The position numbers were made by a program, and so were the translations under genes. Below are positions 53,020-59,495 of a stretch of DNA of 59,495 nucleotides, in pieces. Each line of letters starts with the position of its first letter. Position 1 is the first letter of the stretch. The notes beneath the pieces are model-generated. The model was not told the DNA's origin. It made no database searches and was given only the letters and a program-made list of their open reading frames with translations. Source of the stretch: an uncultured Methanobrevibacter sp. (lineage in GTDB: Archaea > Methanobacteriota > Methanobacteria > Methanobacteriales > Methanobacteriaceae); the NCBI RefSeq assembly GCF_946184425.1, contig NZ_CAMHFP010000010.1:1-59495 (forward strand). Direction: 5' to 3'.

Positions 53020-55665
53020 ATGCAAGAAGAAATTTTAAAATTATACGAAAAAATTCAAGATCAACTTTCACAAGAAGAGTTTTTAGCAGAAATGGACCAG
53101 ATTAGTAAAACTAATTTTAAAGGCGTTCCGTTTGTTGATGAAGTTAATTTAGCACGTGAAGTTTTAAAAAATCACGGCATAAATGACATTGAAACTATTC
53201 CTGCAGAAACAGATTCAAGTGAGGTTAATAATGTATCTTTCGATGTTTCATCTGAAGATGAAGCACCTTTTGAAATGACTGAAGATCTTTTAGAGAAATA
53301 TAATAAGGTAAAAGATAAGATTACTCAGGAAGAATTCCTTGCAAGGATGGCAGAATTCAAAAAACAGGAATCTTCAAATCCATTCATGAACGATTCTGGT
53401 TTTGCCGACATGGTTGTCGGTGAATTAATCGATGAAGAAGTTGAAGTTGTTTCTGAAAAACCTGAATTTGCTGTAAAGAATATCAGTGAACTTGAAAAAG
53501 GCAGTAAAGACACTACTATTGAAGGAAGAGTAATTTCAATTTCAAATAAAAGATCTTTTAAAACTCGTAAAGGCGGAAAAGGTGAAGTTTGTAATGTGGA
53601 ACTGCAGGATAACACCGGAACTATGAGAACGGTTTTCTGGACCCAAAACATGCCTCTTTTAAAGAAATTTAATGAAGGAGACATTATTCAGATTAAAGGG
53701 GTTGACATTAAGGATGGTTACTCAGGACTTGAAGCTAATTTAAGGCCAAGAACAACTATCGTTAAATTAGATGAAAATCCTTCTAAATTCCCTGTTTATC
53801 AGGAAGAAATCACAGACATTGCAGACATTCAACCTGACACTAAAGTTAATATTATAGCAAGAATTGTTAGGATTCCAACAGTGAGAAGCTATGAAAAAAA
53901 TGGAAAAGAAGGAAAAGTTGCATCAATTGATTTGCAAGATGCTTCCGGTAAAATTACCTATACATTATGGAATAAGAATGTTGAGTTAATTGAAGATTTA
54001 AAGCTGGAAGATGGGGATACTGTAAAGATTTTAGCCGCTCAAGCTCGTGAAAGAACAAATATGGATGGAATATCCGAAATATCTTTAAGTCATTGGGATG
54101 GAAGAATTGTCAAAGGAGACTTTGATGTACCTGAAATCGAACAGGAATTCACACCAATTGGTGATTTAAAGGAAGAAAGTGACGTATCAATTAAAGGTGT
54201 TGTTGTAAGGCTTCAAGACATCAAAACATTTATCAGAAAATCAGACAATACTGAAGGTAAACTTAGAAACTTTGATGTAGGTGACTCTTCTGGATCTATT
54301 AGAGTAACTGTTTGGGGAGATGATACAGAATTACCAATCAATAAAGGAGATATCCTTAAAATTATCGGGGGAAATGTTAGATTTGATGAATATACTCAAA
54401 CAGGATATTCAATGAATACTAACTTCAATACTCAAATTACCATTAATCCTGAAAACTTAACTGTGGAAGAATTTGAAGAATTTGAACAATTAAGGGAACA
54501 ATTAAGACCTACTCCTATTGGAAGAGTTGCAGAAATGGATGAAGATGGTATTGAAATTGATATCATTGGTAGATTCCTATCAATTAATGATATTAATGAA
54601 TTCCAAAGGGATGATGGTTCTGTAGGTATTGTTCGTTCAGCAATTTTTGCTGATGAATCAGGTAAAGTACAATTATCCTTATGGAATGAACGTGCTGAAG
54701 AAGAATTCGAAGTAGGGGATGCATACCAAATTGAAAATGCTAGAACCAGACTAGGAATGTATGATGTTGATTTAAATATTGGTGGGGGTTCTAGACTAAT
54801 AAAATTATCCGAAGAACAAGCTTCTGCAATGTTTATTCCTGAATTGTCTACATTAGAAAAAGCACTTTATGATTATAAGAAAATTTCCGATGTCGATGAA
54901 GACGATACTGATATAATTATTATTGGTAGAGTAATTGAATTAAATGACATAACTCACTTTGATAGAGATAATGGTGACACTGGTAGTGTCAGAAACATTG
55001 AAATTGCTGATGATACAGGGTCCATTAAAGTTGTTTTATGGAATGACGATGCAAATATTGACCTTGAAATTGGAATGCCAATAAAATTGCAGAATCCACG
55101 TATTGACTTAGATAGGGACAATCGTCTTCAAGCAGTTATTGGAAGAGGAACCACTATTTTAGAACCTAGTGAAAATGAATTAAATAAATTACCTACTTAT
55201 GAAGAGTTAAAAGAAGCTATTTATGTTCCAAAACCTATTGAATCCTTATTGGAGGATGACACAAATGTTTGTGTCACTGGTGTTATAAAAGAAGTCGGTA
55301 CTGATAAGAATATTCTTGTAAAATGTCCAAATTGCAGATCCAATGTTGAAACTACAATAGAGGAAAATGTTTGTGATAATTGTGGACATGCATTTGATGA
55401 ACCGGATTATACATTAATGGTACCAACCAGAATCGAAGATGAAACTGGTGAGATTCAAGCTACATTTTTCGATAAATTGGCAGAAGAGCTAATTCAAATG
55501 AAAAAGGAAGATGTTATCAATTATGTTGAGGATGGATTAGGAATAGAAGATAAACTTCAAGATTTAAATGGTATGACAGTAGAAATCATTGCAAATGTGA
55601 GCTTTGATTTGTACAATGAAGAAAGCAGATTAAACCCTAAAAAGATTATATCAAAATATTATTAA
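53020..55665 (+). CDS. rpa: Replication protein A, multi-OB-fold single-strand DNA-binding protein
   Basis: Coats single-stranded DNA in replication and repair. At 881 residues it is large. A repeated N-terminal helical unit occurs at about 4-50 and 91-140 (SQEEFLAEM, TQEEFLARM). Five typical RPA OB folds follow (cores VELQDNTGTMRTVFW, IDLQDASGKITYTLW, FDVGDSSGSIRVTVW, IFADESGKVQLSLW, IEIADDTGSIKVVLW), then a sixth with a zinc finger (CPNCRSNVETTIEENVCDNC, about residues 769-788). The start is well supported by TGAGGGG. radA follows 19 bp after it, so both are likely in one transcript. Confidence 0.93.
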   Translation: MQEEILKLYEKIQDQLSQEEFLAEMDQISKTNFKGVPFVDEVNLAREVLKNHGINDIETIPAETDSSEVNNVSFDVSSEDEAPFEMTEDLLEKYNKVKDKITQEEFLARMAEFKKQESSNPFMNDSGFADMVVGELIDEEVEVVSEKPEFAVKNISELEKGSKDTTIEGRVISISNKRSFKTRKGGKGEVCNVELQDNTGTMRTVFWTQNMPLLKKFNEGDIIQIKGVDIKDGYSGLEANLRPRTTIVKLDENPSKFPVYQEEITDIADIQPDTKVNIIARIVRIPTVRSYEKNGKEGKVASIDLQDASGKITYTLWNKNVELIEDLKLEDGDTVKILAAQARERTNMDGISEISLSHWDGRIVKGDFDVPEIEQEFTPIGDLKEESDVSIKGVVVRLQDIKTFIRKSDNTEGKLRNFDVGDSSGSIRVTVWGDDTELPINKGDILKIIGGNVRFDEYTQTGYSMNTNFNTQITINPENLTVEEFEEFEQLREQLRPTPIGRVAEMDEDGIEIDIIGRFLSINDINEFQRDDGSVGIVRSAIFADESGKVQLSLWNERAEEEFEVGDAYQIENARTRLGMYDVDLNIGGGSRLIKLSEEQASAMFIPELSTLEKALYDYKKISDVDEDDTDIIIIGRVIELNDITHFDRDNGDTGSVRNIEIADDTGSIKVVLWNDDANIDLEIGMPIKLQNPRIDLDRDNRLQAVIGRGTTILEPSENELNKLPTYEELKEAIYVPKPIESLLEDDTNVCVTGVIKEVGTDKNILVKCPNCRSNVETTIEENVCDNCGHAFDEPDYTLMVPTRIEDETGEIQATFFDKLAEELIQMKKEDVINYVEDGLGIEDKLQDLNGMTVEIIANVSFDLYNEESRLNPKKIISKYY

Positions 55666-55684
55666 ATGAAAAGGAATGATTATT

Positions 55685-56620
55685 ATGGTAGAATTAGCAG
55701 ATTTACCAGGTGTTGGTGAAAAAACAGCAGAAAAATTAAGAGATGCAGGTTTTGCTGATATGATGAGATTAGCTACAGCTACTCCAAAAGAATTATCTGT
55801 AAAAGCAGAAATTGGAGAAGGTGTTGCAGAAAAAGTTATTGAAGCTGCTCGTAGAGCTGAAAACATTACTTTTGAAACAGCTTTAGAAGTTGATGAAAGA
55901 AGAAAAGATGTTGGTCATATTACTGTAGGTAGCCAAGAATTTAATGACTTGATTGGCGGTGGAATTGAAACCCAATCAATCACTGAAGTGTTTGGTGAAT
56001 TCGGATCTGGTAAAAGTCAAATTTCTCATGAATTGGCGGTAACTGTCCAATTGCCAGAAGAGCTTGGAGGCCTTGATGGTGAATGCGTATTTGTTGATAC
56101 TGAAAACACTTTCCGTCCTGAAAGGATTAGACAAATCGCTGAAGGTTTCGAATTGGATACTGAGGAAGTTTTGGGAAGAATTCATGTTGCTCGTGCATTC
56201 AATTCCGCTCACCAAATTTTAATGGTCGATAAAATCAACGAACTTATCCAAAGTGGAAACAATGTTAGATTAGTTATTGTCGATTCATTAATGGCTCACT
56301 TTAGGGCAGAGTATGTGGGAAGAGAATCTTTAGCTGTAAGGCAACAAAAATTAAATCAACATTTACATTCCCTTCAACAAATCGCAAACACTTACAATGT
56401 AGCTGTTTTCTTAACTAACCAAGTACAAGCTAAACCTGATTCATTCTTCGGAAGTCCTACTAAAGCTATCGGTGGACACGTATTAGGACACGCTTCCACT
56501 TACAGGATTTGGCTTAAAAAAGGATTGGCAGGTAAAAGAATTGCTCGTTTAGTTGACAGTCCTCATTTGCCTGAAGGTGAATGTGTATTTAAAATTACTA
56601 GCGAAGGTATCGTTAGCTAA
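55685..56620 (+). CDS. radA: DNA repair and recombination protein RadA
   Basis: Archaeal Rad51/RecA recombinase. The 311-residue protein has the N-terminal helix-hairpin-helix domain ([19 protein letters not shown], residues 4-22), Walker A GEFGSGKS (104-111), Walker [13 protein letters not shown] and the L2-near motif [11 protein letters not shown] with GGHVLGHAS. No intein. ATG 55685 follows AAAAGGAATG and matches family starts; the in-frame codon at 55676 is rejected. Confidence 0.97.
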   Translation: MVELADLPGVGEKTAEKLRDAGFADMMRLATATPKELSVKAEIGEGVAEKVIEAARRAENITFETALEVDERRKDVGHITVGSQEFNDLIGGGIETQSITEVFGEFGSGKSQISHELAVTVQLPEELGGLDGECVFVDTENTFRPERIRQIAEGFELDTEEVLGRIHVARAFNSAHQILMVDKINELIQSGNNVRLVIVDSLMAHFRAEYVGRESLAVRQQKLNQHLHSLQQIANTYNVAVFLTNQVQAKPDSFFGSPTKAIGGHVLGHASTYRIWLKKGLAGKRIARLVDSPHLPEGECVFKITSEGIVS

Positions 56621-56684
56621 TTTTATTTTTTCTTTTTTTTAAATCTCAATTAATTTTTTATATTATACTATTTAATTATTATTT

Positions 56685-57590
56685 ATGAATGAAATTGAAG
56701 TTACTATTTTATCTATAATTTTAATGATTGGTGTGGGATATGTTTTAAAGCGCATCGATTTTTTATCTGAAAAAGACATCAATCCTTTAAACAAGATAGT
56801 AATGAATATTTTATTGCCATGCATGATTTTTTCTGCTCTTTATTCGTCAGATTTATCATTAATCTCAAAATTGGGAATTTTGCCTTTTGTGATTTTAGCA
56901 TCTTCATTTGTTACAGGTATTGTTTCATTTTTCATATTGAAAAGATTGGGATATAATGATAAGAAACTATGGAGTGTACTTGTAACGGTAATGATTGCTA
57001 ATACTGCATTCATGGGGTATCCTGTTAACTTGGGCATTTATGGTCATGAAGGATTTTTAAGGGCTATTTTTTGTGATATTGCAACAATGTGCATCTTCTT
57101 GATATTGTCTTTTGTTTTGGTTTTAAAATTTGGCGGCACTGTTAAAAAAGCCACCCGCAAAATTGCATTGTTTCCTCCGCTATGGGCCATATTATTAGGA
57201 CTAGGCCTTAATATTTTAAACATTCCAATCGGTCCTGTTCTAAATAATACTATAAATTATTTGGGCGATGGTGCTATTCCTTTGATAATGATCTCTTTAG
57301 GATTGTCAATTAACCTTGCAGGGTTGTCTAGAAGCAAATCTATGGTAACCTTCACTTCAATAATGAAATTATTGTTCTTTCCGTTAATTGCATTTGTTGT
57401 AGTGTCATTTTTAGGTTTATCCGGCCTGCAGTATAATGTTGCAATCGTTGAGGCGGCAATGCCTTCTGGAATGTTGTCTTTATTGCTTTCAATTACATAC
57501 AATTTGGATTATGAACTGACATCGGATTGCATATTAATCAACACTGTAATCTCTTTGATTACACTTCCTATAATTATCATGATTTTATAG
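56685..57590 (+). CDS. AEC-family (auxin efflux carrier-like) transporter
   Basis: A 301-residue membrane protein with about ten hydrophobic segments in two halves, with the family pattern GYVLKRIDFLSEKDINPLNKIVMNILLPCMIFSALY, MIANTAFMGYPVNLGIYGHEG, GDGAIPLIMISLGLSI and VEAAMPSGMLSLLLS (given in parts). Members export small organic anions such as malate, or amino acids; substrate unknown. No Shine-Dalgarno; the start is close behind a TATA-like TTTTATATTATAC, so probably leaderless. Confidence 0.87.
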   Translation: MNEIEVTILSIILMIGVGYVLKRIDFLSEKDINPLNKIVMNILLPCMIFSALYSSDLSLISKLGILPFVILASSFVTGIVSFFILKRLGYNDKKLWSVLVTVMIANTAFMGYPVNLGIYGHEGFLRAIFCDIATMCIFLILSFVLVLKFGGTVKKATRKIALFPPLWAILLGLGLNILNIPIGPVLNNTINYLGDGAIPLIMISLGLSINLAGLSRSKSMVTFTSIMKLLFFPLIAFVVVSFLGLSGLQYNVAIVEAAMPSGMLSLLLSITYNLDYELTSDCILINTVISLITLPIIIMIL

Positions 57591-57743
57591 TAAAAAATTT
57601 GATAATTTTTTCTAACCTAAATTTTTTATTTAATATATAGCTTGAAAAAAATAGTTATTCTAGTAAAAATAGAGATAAATATTCTTCTTTAGCTTAATAA
57701 TAAGTTTTATTCAGTTTTTAATGTTCTAGTATATAAGCTTTAC

Positions 57744-57778
57744 TCCACAATTTCTATAGAAATCTTTATAAATGTGGA
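57744..57778 (+). promoter_or_regulatory. hdrA promoter with nested inverted repeats
   Basis: TCCACA (57744-57749), the 14-bp perfect palindrome ATTTCTATAGAAAT (57750-57763), TATA box CTTTATAAAT (57764-57773) and TGTGGA (57773-57778) lie in a row. The outer hexamers are reverse complements and enclose the palindrome and TATA box, a layout expected for a repressor/activator operator. Transcript start would be near 57795, leaving a leader of about 95 nt. Confidence 0.6.
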
Positions 57779-57889
57779 CTAACTACATATGTATATCTAA
57801 TACTATGTAAAATTTTACTACTTGTTTTAAAAATTGCAATTTTTTATATATATTAGATATTTTTCACGACTTGTACAAGGTGAATTAAT

Positions 57890-59495
57890 ATGGCAGAAGA
57901 AAAAATAGATAATAACGAAGAATTAAGGATAGGTGTTTACGTCTGTCACTGTGGTGTAAACATTGGTGGAGTAGTCGACTGTCCTGAAGTAGCAGAATAT
58001 GCAAAGACACTTCCTAACGTTGTCTACGCAACTGACTACAAATACATGTGTTCCGACCCTGGACAAGCTATGATCCAAGAGGACATCAAAGAGAAAAACT
58101 TAAACAGAATTGTTGTAGCAGCTTGTTCCCCTCGTCTTCACGAACCTACTTTCCGTAGATGTGTTGAAGAAGCAGGATTAAACAAATTCTTATTTGAATT
58201 TGCTAACTTAAGAGAACAAGACTCCTGGGTACACATGAACCAACCTGAAGCAGCTACCGAAAAAGCAAAAGACTTAACCCGTATGGCAGTTGCAAAAGCA
58301 AGATTACTCGAACCATTAGAAGCTACCAAAGTAGCAGTAGATAACAAAGCATTAGTTATCGGTGGTGGAGTAGCTGGTATCCAAACCGCTTTAGACTTAG
58401 GTGACATGGGATTCAAAACCTACATGGTAGAAAGAAACCCAACCATTGGTGGAAGAATGGGACAATTAGATAAAACTTTCCCTACTCTCGACTGCTCAAT
58501 GTGTATTTTAGCACCTAAAATGGTAGACTGTAACAAACACGACAACATTGAATTAATCTCTTACGCAGAAGTTAAAGAAGTAGACGGATACATCGGAAAC
58601 TTCAAAGTAACTGTTGAGAAAAAACCTAGATATGTAGATGAAGACTTATGTACTGGATGTGGAGCATGTCAAGAAGCTTGTCCTATCGAAATACCTAACT
58701 ACTACGACGAAGGTGTAGGTATGGTAAAAGCTGCATACATTCCATTCCCTCAAGCTGTACCATTATGTGCTACTATTGATAAAGACTACTGTATCGAATG
58801 TAACTTATGTGTACAAGCATGTGGTCCAGATGCTATTGATCACAACCAACAACCTACCGAAATTGAATTAGAAGTTGGTACTATTATCGCTGCTATCGGT
58901 TACGACCCATTCGATCCATCCAGCATTTACCAATATGGATACGGACGTTTCTCAAACGTTATCACTGCTATGGAAATTGAAAGAATGATTAACGCATCAG
59001 GTCCTACCGGTGGACACGTAATCAAACCATCCGACGGTATTGAACCTAAACGTGTAGCATTCATCCACTGTGTCGGTTCCAGAGATGAACAAATCGGTAA
59101 ACCATACTGTTCCAGAGTATGTTGTATGTACTCCATGAAAAACGCTCAATTATGTATTGACCACGAACCTGATACCGAAGTAACCTGTTACTACATGGAT
59201 ATCCGTTCTTTCGGTAAAGGATACGAAGAGTTCTACAAAACATCTCAAGAAAAATACGGAATTGAATTTATCAGAGGTAAACCAGCACAAATCTTCGAAA
59301 ACGATGACTTAACCTTAACTATCAGAGCAGAAGATACTTTACTCGGTAAAGTAACTGAATACACTTACGACTTAGTTGTATTAAGCGTAGGTCTCGAACA
59401 CTCTGCAGGATCTGACGAACTCAGACAAACCTTAGGTCTCTCCAGATCTGCAGACGGATTCTACATGGAAGCTCACCCTAAACTCAGACCTGTTG
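57890..59495 (+). CDS. hdrA: CoB-CoM heterodisulfide reductase, iron-sulfur/flavin subunit A, 3' partial
   Basis: Flavin subunit that bifurcates electrons from H2 (via MvhAGD) to ferredoxin and heterodisulfide. The frame is open from ATG 57890 to the window end (535 codons of about 650-660). Seen: N-terminal Cys pair ([12 protein letters not shown]), FAD motif [27 protein letters not shown], ferredoxin clusters [12 protein letters not shown] and [13 protein letters not shown], and [27 protein letters not shown] is 7 nt before the ATG. Codons are biased to few synonyms (Leu TTA, Pro CCT/CCA, Asp GAC), typical of a highly expressed gene. hdrB and hdrC are not in the window. Confidence 0.97.
   Translation, partial: MAEEKIDNNEELRIGVYVCHCGVNIGGVVDCPEVAEYAKTLPNVVYATDYKYMCSDPGQAMIQEDIKEKNLNRIVVAACSPRLHEPTFRRCVEEAGLNKFLFEFANLREQDSWVHMNQPEAATEKAKDLTRMAVAKARLLEPLEATKVAVDNKALVIGGGVAGIQTALDLGDMGFKTYMVERNPTIGGRMGQLDKTFPTLDCSMCILAPKMVDCNKHDNIELISYAEVKEVDGYIGNFKVTVEKKPRYVDEDLCTGCGACQEACPIEIPNYYDEGVGMVKAAYIPFPQAVPLCATIDKDYCIECNLCVQACGPDAIDHNQQPTEIELEVGTIIAAIGYDPFDPSSIYQYGYGRFSNVITAMEIERMINASGPTGGHVIKPSDGIEPKRVAFIHCVGSRDEQIGKPYCSRVCCMYSMKNAQLCIDHEPDTEVTCYYMDIRSFGKGYEEFYKTSQEKYGIEFIRGKPAQIFENDDLTLTIRAEDTLLGKVTEYTYDLVVLSVGLEHSAGSDELRQTLGLSRSADGFYMEAHPKLRPV

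Noticed and set aside
1-59495. CRISPR arrays, insertion sequences, prophage or integrase genes
   Set aside because: No regularly spaced direct repeats, transposase, integrase or phage structural genes were found.

Overview
The window reads as an AT-rich chromosome segment of a hydrogenotrophic methanogen of the order Methanobacteriales, most likely a gut-type Methanobrevibacter. The evidence is an archaeal histone, Orc1/Cdc6, the DNA polymerase D small subunit, RPA and RadA, heterodisulfide reductase HdrA, thiol:fumarate reductase TfrA, CTP-dependent riboflavin kinase, methanogenesis marker 11, and a degraded adhesin-like surface protein. No rRNA, tRNA, CRISPR array or insertion sequence was seen. 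The species assignment is inference.

Layout. 1-10273: gatA (5' end outside the window), a permuted CobB/CobQ-like amidotransferase with a small coupled gene, ribB under an FMN riboswitch, ribK, tfrA, an adenosine-type deaminase, histone, hisG and pyrB. 10266-12059: orc1/cdc6 and the replication origin, a 630-bp gene-free tract with at least six origin recognition boxes. 12060-21256: cobamide genes (cbiB, cbiG, cbiH) mixed with fuculose-phosphate aldolase, polymerase D small subunit, an unlisted 55-residue ribbon-helix-helix protein, and a PhoU/TrkA-C regulator next to an MgtE-like transporter. 21419-24282: a frameshifted adhesin-like pseudogene facing two Cys/His-rich pilin-like genes. 24455-34677: a DUF35 protein, two CbiX/CfbA chelatases, thiL, an AmrS-type radical SAM enzyme, a UbiD decarboxylase, a double-domain PurE, Tex and a membrane glycosyltransferase. 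34712-38932: a minus-strand operon leuC-leuD-leuB-microprotein-ribH-mmp11. 39065-52863: a surface polysaccharide region with wecC, dTDP-rhamnose genes (rfbD, A, C, B), a CDP-glycerol-type glycerophosphotransferase, three family 2 glycosyltransferases and a polyprenyl-phosphate sugar transferase. 53020-59495: rpa, radA, an AEC carrier and the 5' part of hdrA.

Most striking are: (1) a complete barnase-barstar pair, a secreted ribonuclease with all catalytic residues and its cytoplasmic inhibitor, inside the dTDP-rhamnose operon; (2) a textbook FMN riboswitch in an archaeon with its own promoter; (3) an origin whose recognition boxes share the Methanothermobacter core, plus full-length boxes at two non-origin places (1531 and 46638); (4) a 14-bp perfect palindrome nested in a larger inverted repeat over the hdrA TATA box. 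Several start codons were moved because a Shine-Dalgarno or TATA position supports a downstream codon: histone, fucA, thiL, tex, rfbD, DUF2264, barstar and several glycosyltransferases.
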